DNA from: Bacteroidales bacterium | Lineage (GTDB): Bacteria; Bacteroidota; Bacteroidia; Bacteroidales; Dysgonomonadaceae | DNA: 19,561 bases | Reading direction: 5' to 3' | NCBI GenBank assembly: GCA_012518155.1 | Contig: JAAYTC010000258.1 | Span: 1 to 19,561, forward strand | Part shown: positions 1-5,914 of the stretch, one piece after another | How positions within the stretch are numbered: the first letter of the stretch is position 1 | Layout: the number at the start of each line of letters is the position of its first letter | Program-made: the position numbers and the translations under genes | Notes under the pieces: model-generated | The model's database searches: none | The model's input: only the letters and a program-made list of their open reading frames with translations | Told to the model about the DNA's origin: nothing

Positions 1-157
1 AGAATGCCCCAAAGGGAATGGACAAGAGGAGGTCGTTCATTATGTTCACCGTCCACGAGATGCTATCGTCTATCGCACCCCAGAGGAACGAAAAGTTCCT
101 TTCGAGCCAGTTAATTCCTATTTCAATGTATTTTCCTAAATCGATGATTCTATTCAT
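1..157 (-). CDS. proW: Glycine betaine/L-proline ABC transporter permease, N-terminal part (cut by window edge)
   Basis: Only the first 52 codons are present; the frame runs open off the left edge. The peptide starts MNRIIDLGKYIEIGINWLER and continues into a hydrophobic stretch (about residues 34-52). This resembles the amphipathic N-terminal tail and first membrane helix of ProW/OpuAB permeases, which form the inner-membrane channel of an osmoprotectant importer. The gene begins 66 nt downstream of the ProV stop on the same strand, the usual proV-proW order, and that context carries most of the call. The substrate-binding protein (ProX) is not in the window and may lie further left. The start is the ATG at 155-157. 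Confidence 0.75.
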   Translation of the reverse strand, partial: MNRIIDLGKYIEIGINWLERNFSFLWGAIDDSISWTVNIMNDLLLSIPFGAF

Positions 158-223
158 AACGTTATCGTTTTGATTTTACACGCATCCGCCTTATTGAAAA
201 CCGTTTGCATCTCCGTGGCTCGC

Positions 224-1507
224 TTATATATCGTTCGCTTGTTGTTTCAACTGCTTCACCTCTTCGTCCCCGAAACGGGTGGCCTCGATGATCAATGAAG
301 TCTGTGTCACGAGGCCCAACAACCGTCCGTTATCACGGTCCACCACCGCCAACGGGTAGTGATTGCCCGATATAAGTGGCAGCATCTCCTCCACGGTATA
401 CTCTTTATACACGCTGGGCACCTCGCTTTTGAGGGCTTTCTCAAGCGATCCTTCTTTCTCTCTGGCCAGCTTGAGTACATCATTAAGCCAGACATACCCT
501 AAGAACACCCGGTTCTCGTCTTCCAGTGGCAGGAAATGCACCCCCTCGGTACGCATCTTCCGTATCGCCCGCATGGGGCCGTCTTTCTTTAAACGGAGCC
601 GTGCCGGTTTGGTAAACATAAGCGACTCGGCGGTGATAATCGTTTTCCGGTCTACTTTCTCCACGAACGCCTCCACGTACTCGCTCGCGGGGTGGGTCAA
701 GATCTCCTCGGCGGTACCAATCTGTTCGATGATACCATCTTTCATGATCATGATCCGGTCGCCCAGCTTGATCGCCTCATCCAAGTCGTGGGTAATAAAT
801 ACGATGGTCTTTTGCACCTTCGACTGGATCTGCAACAGTTCTTCTTGCATATCCGACTTGATCAGCGGGTCAAGGGCCGAGAACGCCTCGTCCATCAGCA
901 GTACCTCCGTATCGTTCGCCAGCGCACGGGCCAGTCCCACCCGTTGTTGCATCCCCCCCGACATGGCCGCGGGGTATTGATCTTCGTATCCTTGCAGGCC
1001 CACGGTTTCGAGGGACGCAAGTGCTTTCTTTTCACGCACTTCCTTGGGCTCGCCCCTCAGTTCCAGGCCAAATGCCGCGTTCTCGAGAATGGTTTTGTGC
1101 GGGAGCAGCCCGAACTTCTGGAACACCATGCTCATCTCAAATCGCCGGGTATTGAGTAGCTCGTTATTGCCTTCTCGGGTGATGTCTTGGTCTTTAAAAA
1201 AAACCTTCCCCGCGGTGGGTTCGTTCAGTCGATTCAGGCATCGGATAAGGGTCGACTTTCCACTACCGGAGAGTCCCATCACCACGAAAATTTCGCCTTC
1301 GAATACTTCAAAGCTCGCTTTGTTTATACCCACGGCACACTTTGTTTTTTCGAGAATATCCGACTTGGATGCCCCTTTTTCGAGCATTGCCAACGCCTCT
1401 TTTTTTCGTTTCCCGAAAATGAGCGTCAGCTCCTCTACCCGGAGTTTTACATTATTATTGCTCTCTATACTCATTGTGTTGAAATTCACTAAAGTTAGAC
1501 TATTCAT
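224..1507 (-). CDS. proV: Glycine betaine/L-proline ABC transporter ATP-binding protein
   Basis: This is the ATPase of a ProVWX/OpuA-type importer that takes up glycine betaine or related compatible solutes during osmotic stress. Walker A is GLSGSGKST (residues 78-86), the Q-loop is VFQK (128-131), the signature is MSGGMQQR (182-189; M replaces the usual L), Walker B is VLLMDEA (202-208) and the H-loop histidine is H240. Residues about 295-415 hold two CBS modules, which in OpuA-type transporters sense ionic strength or nucleotides. At 427 aa it is longer than the roughly 400 aa of E. coli ProV, mainly from an N-terminal extension. A second in-frame ATG at 1472-1474 (residue 12) would give a more typical N-terminus (MSIESNNNVKLRVEEL) and may be the real start. 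The permease follows after 66 nt. Confidence 0.95.
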   Translation of the reverse strand: MNSLTLVNFNTMSIESNNNVKLRVEELTLIFGKRKKEALAMLEKGASKSDILEKTKCAVGINKASFEVFEGEIFVVMGLSGSGKSTLIRCLNRLNEPTAGKVFFKDQDITREGNNELLNTRRFEMSMVFQKFGLLPHKTILENAAFGLELRGEPKEVREKKALASLETVGLQGYEDQYPAAMSGGMQQRVGLARALANDTEVLLMDEAFSALDPLIKSDMQEELLQIQSKVQKTIVFITHDLDEAIKLGDRIMIMKDGIIEQIGTAEEILTHPASEYVEAFVEKVDRKTIITAESLMFTKPARLRLKKDGPMRAIRKMRTEGVHFLPLEDENRVFLGYVWLNDVLKLAREKEGSLEKALKSEVPSVYKEYTVEEMLPLISGNHYPLAVVDRDNGRLLGLVTQTSLIIEATRFGDEEVKQLKQQANDI

Positions 1508-1602
1508 GTCAGAATAGTTCTTTTTTCATTGGTCGTCTTTTTATAGTACCGCGTGGTCGCGTGCGCGGTTTGTTACCTCACGCCGCGAATTCTTCGGATG
1601 CG

Positions 1603-2877
1603 TTAAAAATAATAGCCCACGTTCACGTTGAATCGGCTGTTCCAACTCGGGTTCTCCACGCCCGAGCCCAATCCCATGCCAAACGAATCGGTCAACCAGG
1701 GTTGATTCTTCCCCATCGCGTAATCCACGTAGGCGAATATCGGCCCTGCCGTGATCAGCATCCCGGGAATAAGAAAGTGCGTATCGTGAAAGGCATCCAC
1801 GTCTTTATCCACCATCGAGTAATCGATATAAGGCTGGATAGAGGTGATGGGCCCCCAGTTCACCGGAATGGTATACCCGAGCCCCGCCACGTAGATGGTG
1901 CCGTTCGACGCCACACCCCCGGTATACCCGTCGCCCCCGCTATACGCGGAACCATACGCGCCCATCTGTACTACGTCGAGCTCCTGTCCGTCGTCTCCTT
2001 TCGCGTTGTAGTCGTACCGGATCACCTCCGCCTTGAGGTTGAATCCTCCAAAATCGCCCATCACGTGACCCGCGAAGGCAGTCGCCAATTCCGATTCATC
2101 CAGCACCGAGTTATACAATCCACCTGCTTGAGCCGACGCTCCTACCTGCCACCCATCGGCAAAATGCCACACGAGGCGAGCGTTCACCTGGTCTTGTTCA
2201 TGAAGGGTGGCGGCAACCGATTGAATCTCCCCGTCAGAATCCACTAAGGCACCCGTGTCTGGGATAATGTCGTAAGAATATCTTCCGGCGTACGCGTCAG
2301 CCCCGGGCCCCGTGGGCTCTGGCTGCCTGAAATAAGCCAGTGAAAGGTCCAACTTCTCTACCGGCTTCAGGTCGAACGCGATCCCCATATCGTAATCGTC
2401 CTCCAGTCCAAGGTAATAGGGTATCTGGAACCACCACGAGTGAGACGCCGCACCAGGGATACCGAACGGAACTTGGGTTACTCCCAGCTTCATATACACC
2501 TTATCTGTGAATTCGTATCCTAAGTAGCCATGATGAATAAAGTGCGTTTCGGATGAAGGGTAGAAGCGGTATTCGAAACTCAGGTCGATATCCGACAAGG
2601 AGCCATCCACGTTCAGTCGCCATGTATCCCACGTGGCTTGAGTAGACAACTTGCTCCCATCGCTTTCGTAGTTGGTCGACAGCAGGTTATAACGAACCGC
2701 TCCTCCTATTTTAAAACCCTCTTGTTTACCATCGGCTTGAGGGAACGCCTGTAATGAAATAATTGATAACGTGAAAAACAAACTAACTATTCTGTTAAGC
2801 CGAATGAGCGGATCCAAGCTTTCTTGGTATGTCACGGCGAAGAATAGTCTAACGAAGTGAACTCTTTTTAAAAACAT
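1603..2877 (-). CDS. Porin-like outer-membrane beta-barrel protein
   Basis: The protein has a signal-peptide-like hydrophobic stretch at about residues 29-45 (IVSLFFTLSIISLQAF) followed by QADG, a likely cleavage region. The rest is rich in alternating aromatic and polar strands and ends NVNVGYYF; a terminal phenylalanine is the classic outer-membrane barrel signal. Family resemblance is to the phosphate-selective porin O/P type barrels, but the substrate cannot be read from sequence. The signal sits unusually far from the ATG at 2875-2877: about 20 residues precede a conventional n-region. A TTG codon at 2815-2817 (L21) would give a normal-length signal peptide and could be the true start. 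It ends 95 nt before proV on the same strand with no terminator hairpin between, so co-transcription with the importer is possible. Confidence 0.75.
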   Translation of the reverse strand: MFLKRVHFVRLFFAVTYQESLDPLIRLNRIVSLFFTLSIISLQAFPQADGKQEGFKIGGAVRYNLLSTNYESDGSKLSTQATWDTWRLNVDGSLSDIDLSFEYRFYPSSETHFIHHGYLGYEFTDKVYMKLGVTQVPFGIPGAASHSWWFQIPYYLGLEDDYDMGIAFDLKPVEKLDLSLAYFRQPEPTGPGADAYAGRYSYDIIPDTGALVDSDGEIQSVAATLHEQDQVNARLVWHFADGWQVGASAQAGGLYNSVLDESELATAFAGHVMGDFGGFNLKAEVIRYDYNAKGDDGQELDVVQMGAYGSAYSGGDGYTGGVASNGTIYVAGLGYTIPVNWGPITSIQPYIDYSMVDKDVDAFHDTHFLIPGMLITAGPIFAYVDYAMGKNQPWLTDSFGMGLGSGVENPSWNSRFNVNVGYYF

Positions 2878-3001
2878 ACATTATTATTGATTACCCAAGG
2901 GATCCATCACAACGTGTCGTACAACGGCAATTCTTACCATTGAGCACGGTCGAAGGGAAAACATGTTGCGGATCAACAAGTCACAAGCGATCCAACACGT
3001 C

Positions 3002-3042
3002 GCAATTAATCACGTCGTGATTATGCACGACCGTGTAATTGC
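3002..3042. repeat. Nested palindrome in the porin upstream region
   Basis: The outer arms are GCAATTA (3002-3008) and TAATTGC (3036-3042). Inside lies AATCACG-T-CGTGATT (3008-3022), extended by one more pair (3007/3023), followed by CACG-AC-CGTG (3026-3035). The inner element resembles an operator for a dimeric regulator; the whole could also fold as a cruciform or RNA structure. It lies about 125-165 bp upstream of the porin ATG. Function is unknown. Confidence 0.5.
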
Positions 3043-3065
3043 CCATCCAAGAAAGATAGGGATCC

Positions 3066-3092
3066 AAAAAATCAAGGCATGTTTGATGCCTT
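3066..3092 (-). terminator. Possible weak intrinsic terminator or attenuator
   Basis: On the minus strand, AAGGCAT and ATGCCTT form a 7-bp stem around the loop CAAAC, followed two bases later by six T residues (A run at 3066-3071 on the plus strand). It lies downstream of a stronger terminator and upstream of the porin-like gene, so it would act as a second stop or as an attenuator in the porin leader. The stem has only three GC pairs. Confidence 0.35.
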
Positions 3093-3140
3093 TTCGTAGG
3101 GTTCTAAACCTAAATCAACATGTGTAGTGGGATAAAAACA

Positions 3141-3187
3141 TGATTTTCAAGAAGAAGTAACCACACGAGGCGCTACCGTGAAAATCA
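3141..3187. repeat. 9-bp inverted repeat with 29-bp spacer
   Basis: TGATTTTCA (3141-3149) and TGAAAATCA (3179-3187) are perfect reverse complements. The spacer is long for a dimer operator, so this may be a long-loop hairpin, a pair of protein half-sites, or chance in AT-rich DNA. Confidence 0.3.
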
Positions 3188-3220
3188 AACCCTGAAACAT
3201 TTCGAAAGGAGTGGAGTGAT

Positions 3221-3253
3221 AAAAAAACACCCCCCGCTTTCTAAACGAGGGGG
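3221..3253 (-). terminator. Intrinsic terminator of the membrane protein/regulator cassette
   Basis: Six C (3230-3235) plus G pair with CG and five G (3246-3253), with one bulged A (3248), giving a GC-rich stem around the loop CTTTCTAAA. On the minus strand the stem is followed within three bases by seven T (A run at 3221-3227). It lies about 145 nt past the stop of the winged-helix gene, with no other gene between. Confidence 0.75.
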
Positions 3254-3398
3254 CAAAGGTATAAAAACAAATGTAGACGATCAAGTTAATTTTGAAAACA
3301 TAGGCCAATACCTGGCTATTGCGTTAACATTTAAAAACAAATAAGAAAACTGAAATTCAGGACCTTGCTCATAAGAACGAACTTGCATTTTTCTATTA

Positions 3399-3698
3399 TT
3401 AATCAGTCCTATCCCGGGGATCAAGATAGCTTTTCAACGCTTCCACGTACTTTTCAAACGCATCGATTCCTTTAGAAGAGATCTTACAGACAGTGCGCGT
3501 GCGTTTTCCAATGAAACCTCGTTCCACCTTTATATACCCTGCTTCATTCAGTTTGTTAATCTGCACACTCAGATTACCCGCGGTAGCGCCAGTTTTCTCG
3601 CGGAGATAAACAAAATCGGCTTCTTCCACTGAAATCAGAATTGATATTACAGCCAAACGCAATTCAGAATGCAATAAGGGATCAAGAGGTTCAAACAT
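3399..3698 (-). CDS. Winged-helix transcriptional regulator, 99 aa
   Basis: A small stand-alone DNA-binding protein. Residues about 10-75 read as a winged helix: DPLLHSELRLAVISILISV forms helix 1, YLREKTGATAGNLSVQINKL gives the helix-turn-helix with recognition helix, and GYIKVERGFIGKRTRTVCKI gives the wing. This matches short MarR/ArsR-like regulators without a metal or ligand domain. I chose the ATG at 3696-3698 because an excellent GGAGG ribosome site lies about five bases upstream; the frame stays open further upstream, but that part only shadows the neighbouring gene. The upstream membrane-protein gene ends just two bases before this start, so the two are almost certainly co-translated. 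It is the obvious candidate to bind the paired palindromes in front of the cassette. Confidence 0.88.
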   Translation of the reverse strand: MFEPLDPLLHSELRLAVISILISVEEADFVYLREKTGATAGNLSVQINKLNEAGYIKVERGFIGKRTRTVCKISSKGIDAFEKYVEALKSYLDPRDRTD

Positions 3699-3700
3699 AA

Positions 3701-4279
3701 CTACCTCCTCCCTTTCGCGTAAAGAATATGGCCTGGAACTACCATCATCAAGAGGAACAATCCGGCAAAAATCAGGATAGAATTCGTCCCGTGAACCAAC
3801 AAACAGGCAAGCGATAAAAGGATTCCACCGAACCCAGCTACAATTATCGGGCGAAAGTGGACAATAAGTCCGGTAATCGCCGTGCCACTGCCCATCAGCA
3901 GAATAACAACAAACAAAATTGGAAAGTTCCAAAAGAACATGGCTGCTACAGATATGACCAGTGCTGCTATCCCTAAAACCAGCCATATATATCCGATTAC
4001 CCTATCGATATAAGTTCTTACCCCCTTCTCGTGCTTTTGAATGAAAAAAAACATTAGAGGGGCACCTATCAGTGGAATTAAAAACCAAAGATAGTTCACA
4101 CGGTAATCACCGGTTGCCGATAAAAAATACCATACCAACAAGGATATCACTATCGTAGTGTATCCCCATACTAGAAAAGGCACCCCATGGCTTTTCTCCA
4201 TCTTTTGACGCGTGTTTTGAATCATTCGAGCGATAAGTTCTAAACTATCTTTCTCGTTTAATTGTCTTTCTTCCATCAT
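3701..4279 (-). CDS. Six-helix integral membrane protein of unknown function
   Basis: The first 32 residues are polar and helical (EERQLNEKDSLELIARMIQN) and probably cytoplasmic. Six hydrophobic segments follow at about 34-53, 62-80, 94-117, 119-142, 144-164 and 167-186, ending in a short basic tail (YAKGRR). I recognise no catalytic or transport motif. Similar small membrane proteins next to a MarR/PadR-like winged-helix gene are common in Bacteroidota (general knowledge, not checked), where their role is undefined. The gene is first in a two-gene unit with the regulator, two bases apart. The start is the ATG at 4277-4279; a second ATG follows immediately. The promoter region carries two operator-like palindromes, so expression is probably tightly controlled. 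Confidence 0.8.
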   Translation of the reverse strand: MMEERQLNEKDSLELIARMIQNTRQKMEKSHGVPFLVWGYTTIVISLLVWYFLSATGDYRVNYLWFLIPLIGAPLMFFFIQKHEKGVRTYIDRVIGYIWLVLGIAALVISVAAMFFWNFPILFVVILLMGSGTAITGLIVHFRPIIVAGFGGILLSLACLLVHGTNSILIFAGLFLLMMVVPGHILYAKGRR

Positions 4280-4303
4280 TTCTCATCTTTATAATTACAA
4301 ATC

Positions 4304-4320
4304 GGTTTATAATATAAACT
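4304..4320. promoter_or_regulatory. Operator-like palindrome, copy 1
   Basis: GGTTTA-TAATA-TAAACT, a 6-5-6 inverted repeat with one mismatch. It lies downstream of the predicted -7 box and 25 bp before the membrane-protein start codon. It matches copy 2 at 15 of 17 positions, and the two start points are 42 bp apart, about four turns of DNA, so proteins bound at both would face the same side. Confidence 0.65.
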
Positions 4321-4333
4321 ATTAAAAACAGCT

Positions 4334-4364
4334 CAAAAATAAACTGGTTTACAATATAAACCAA
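4334..4364 (-). promoter_or_regulatory. Predicted promoter of the membrane protein/regulator cassette
   Basis: On the minus strand the -7 box TATTTTTG (4341-4334) matches the Bacteroidota consensus TAnnTTTG exactly, and TTG (4364-4362) lies 20 bp upstream as the -33 element. Palindrome copy 2 occupies most of the spacer between the two, so a protein bound there would block RNA polymerase. Confidence 0.6.
4346..4362. promoter_or_regulatory. Operator-like palindrome, copy 2
   Basis: GGTTTA-CAATA-TAAACC, a perfect 6-5-6 inverted repeat lying between the predicted -33 and -7 elements. Together with copy 1 it suggests autoregulation by the winged-helix protein encoded second in the unit; the binding partner is inferred, not shown. 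Confidence 0.7.
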
Positions 4365-4431
4365 TAAAACAATAGAATAAAACGCACCATTTAATGCTAT
4401 TTAACGATTCCGGATTGAATTTAGTCTCTTC

Positions 4432-4896
4432 TTAATCTTCTTTCAGGATAGGAATTTCTCGTTTCACGCTCTGACTCAGTGAAATCATGGTTTCGGTGGC
4501 CACTACTCCTGGAATTTCTTGGATATGATTGTTGAGGAGATCCATCAGGTGCTCATTATCACGGGCATAAATCTTCACAAGCAACGTATACGCTCCTGTT
4601 GTGAAGTGACATTCGGTTACTTCAGGAATTTTCTCGAATTCTGGAACCACGTTTTTATACATCGATCCTTTTTCAAGCTTCACCCCAATATACGCGCTGG
4701 AAGCATATCCTAAAATTTTCGGATTAACGTGGTAGCCCGATCCGGTAATAACTCCATTCTCGATCATACGTTGCACGCGCTGATGAATAGCCACACGCGA
4801 CACGCCACATTGCTCTGCAACATCTCTAAACGGGATCCGTGCATTTTGGGAAATAATTTTCAGTATCTGCCTGTCTAGTTTGTCAATTTTTTCCAT
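4432..4896 (-). CDS. Lrp/AsnC-family transcriptional regulator
   Basis: 154 aa, the normal family length. The N-terminal helix-turn-helix covers about residues 5-50 (DKLDRQILKIISQNARIPF, then DVAEQCGVSRVAIHQRVQRM). The C-terminal RAM/AsnC ligand and oligomerisation domain covers about 65-145, including GAYTLLVKIYARDNEHL. These proteins form octamer-like assemblies that bind amino acids or related small molecules and control metabolism or transport genes; the effector here cannot be told from sequence. It has its own upstream region of 123 bp after ispD, so it is probably transcribed separately. The start is the ATG at 4894-4896. Confidence 0.93.
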   Translation of the reverse strand: MEKIDKLDRQILKIISQNARIPFRDVAEQCGVSRVAIHQRVQRMIENGVITGSGYHVNPKILGYASSAYIGVKLEKGSMYKNVVPEFEKIPEVTECHFTTGAYTLLVKIYARDNEHLMDLLNNHIQEIPGVVATETMISLSQSVKREIPILKED

Positions 4897-4921
4897 GGGA
4901 AACGAAATTTATTTAATGATC

Positions 4922-4955
4922 CAAAAGTAATAAATTTCTATGATATTATGACAAA
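4922..4955 (-). promoter_or_regulatory. Possible promoter of the Lrp/AsnC gene
   Basis: On the minus strand TACTTTTG (4929-4922) is a perfect TAnnTTTG -7 box and TTTG (4955-4952) lies 22 bp upstream. The spacing is at the long end of the expected range. The start codon is about 25 bp downstream of the -7 box. Confidence 0.45.
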
Positions 4956-5019
4956 ATGGAACCATAATTTTATGTAAATGGGCGTATGTTAGATAAAATG
5001 TACAGAAAAGGCCGCAAAC

Positions 5020-5712
5020 TTATCGTTTTGATAAACTCACGAGATATTGCTCGGCGACCATTAAATCCAGCGGTGTGGTAATTTTAATGTTTGTTTCTTC
5101 GCCTTCGATAAGTTGGATTGGCAGTCCGTAATGCTCGGCCACGGAAGCGTCATCCGTAAAGGCAGTATTATACTCCGTTTCGTATGCTCTCTTTAACACA
5201 TTAGCCGGGAAAGCTTGGGGTGTTTGTACGATTTTCAATCGGCTTCGATCGAATAACTTGTTGCCAGTTTCCGTGAGTACACGCACGCTGTTCACCTCGT
5301 CCACCACGGGTATCACTCCAATACCTCGCTCAAAAGCCATGTTGAAGCATCGCTCAATCAGCCTTCCCGTAACAAAAGGGCGTGCTCCATCGTGGATCGC
5401 AACTGTCTCCTCCTCCGACACTTCTCGTAACCCGTTTCGGACCGAGTGGAACCGAGTGTTGCCCCCGTTAACCACAGCATGAGGTATCACGAACTGGTGC
5501 CGACTACAAAGCTCCTCCCAGAATGAACGGTACTCTTCCGGCAAAACCAACACGATTCGGGTGCGGTAATCGTGCTCATGAAAAGCAGTCAGCGTATGCA
5601 TTAACATCGGTTTCCCCGCGATGGAATGAAATTGCTTGGGCAATTCGCTGTCCGCACGCGTACCCTTTCCGCCCGCTACCACCACCGCGCAGAACTTCCT
5701 TTCAGGAATCAT
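5020..5712 (-). CDS. ispD: 2-C-methyl-D-erythritol 4-phosphate cytidylyltransferase
   Basis: Third enzyme of the non-mevalonate (MEP) isoprenoid pathway: it joins CTP to methylerythritol phosphate, releasing pyrophosphate, in the cytoplasm. Family motifs are all visible: the nucleotide-binding VVAGGKGTR (11-19), PKQF (25-28), GGNTRFHSVRNGL (83-95), HDGARPFV (107-114), TPQAF and FTDDAS in the C-terminal third. Length (230 aa) is typical and there is no fused IspF domain. The ATG overlaps the xseB stop by four bases (ATGA), indicating translational coupling. It is last in the long minus-strand unit. Pairing of ispD with exonuclease VII genes has no known functional reason. Confidence 0.96.
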   Translation of the reverse strand: MIPERKFCAVVVAGGKGTRADSELPKQFHSIAGKPMLMHTLTAFHEHDYRTRIVLVLPEEYRSFWEELCSRHQFVIPHAVVNGGNTRFHSVRNGLREVSEEETVAIHDGARPFVTGRLIERCFNMAFERGIGVIPVVDEVNSVRVLTETGNKLFDRSRLKIVQTPQAFPANVLKRAYETEYNTAFTDDASVAEHYGLPIQLIEGEETNIKITTPLDLMVAEQYLVSLSKR

Positions 5713-5903
5713 GCCATATCCTCCAACAGCTTTTGAAGTTCCTTATCGGTCTTGGTTAACCGCTCTTTGCATAAGGCAATAAGCTCCGACGCCCTTTTTA
5801 CCTTCGCGGTCAAGACATCCACGTCTAGCTCACCTGCTTCGATCGACTGTACGATCTCTTCCAGCTCTTTTTTAGCTTGGGTGTAATTTATTTTTGTTGA
5901 CAT
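5709..5903 (-). CDS. xseB: Exodeoxyribonuclease VII small subunit
   Basis: 64 aa, close to the usual 65-80. The protein is a helical hairpin with the family pattern: YTQAKKELEEIVQSIEAGEL, then D-V-L followed by a second long helix rich in K, E and L. XseB binds the elongated helical stalk of XseA and is needed for the single-strand nuclease that degrades DNA from either end into short oligomers. It starts 11 nt after the xseA stop and overlaps ispD by four bases. With XseA next door the assignment is firm. Confidence 0.93.
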   Translation of the reverse strand: MSTKINYTQAKKELEEIVQSIEAGELDVDVLTAKVKRASELIALCKERLTKTDKELQKLLEDMA

Positions 5904-5914
5904 AATACCACTTG

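Larger units (their letters stand above)
2878..3398. other. 521-bp gene-free interval rich in inverted repeats
   Basis: No convincing gene lies here. The right end (3221-3253) is a terminator for the regulator cassette. The remainder is the presumed control region of the porin-like gene. It contains a nested palindrome (3002-3042), a hairpin with a minus-strand T run (3066-3092) and a 9-bp inverted repeat (3141-3187). GATCCA or a close variant recurs at irregular spacing from 2900 to 3066. I could not assign a promoter with confidence. Two very short frames (minus 2884-2940, 18 aa; plus 3023-3127, 34 aa) are open but have no supporting signal. Confidence 0.6.

Noticed and set aside
363..980. 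Plus-strand open frame (205 codons) opposite proV
   Set aside because: Serine-rich shadow of the ProV ATPase, whose catalytic motifs are intact on the minus strand.
1561..2247. Plus-strand open frame (228 codons) opposite the porin-like gene
   Set aside because: Its composition (many H, R, P) is that of an antisense shadow; the minus strand shows a signal peptide, barrel strands and a terminal F.
3023..3127. 34-codon basic peptide on the plus strand in the gene-free interval
   Set aside because: No ribosome site, no promoter, composition not distinctive, and it overlaps palindromes that explain the sequence better.
2878..3398. Possible decayed insertion sequence
   Set aside because: No transposase-like frame, terminal inverted repeat pair or target duplication could be identified; kept only as an open question in the findings.
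3699..3986. N-terminal extension of the winged-helix gene
   Set aside because: It overlaps the upstream membrane-protein gene in another frame, lacks domain sense, and a strong ribosome site sits directly before the internal ATG at 3698.
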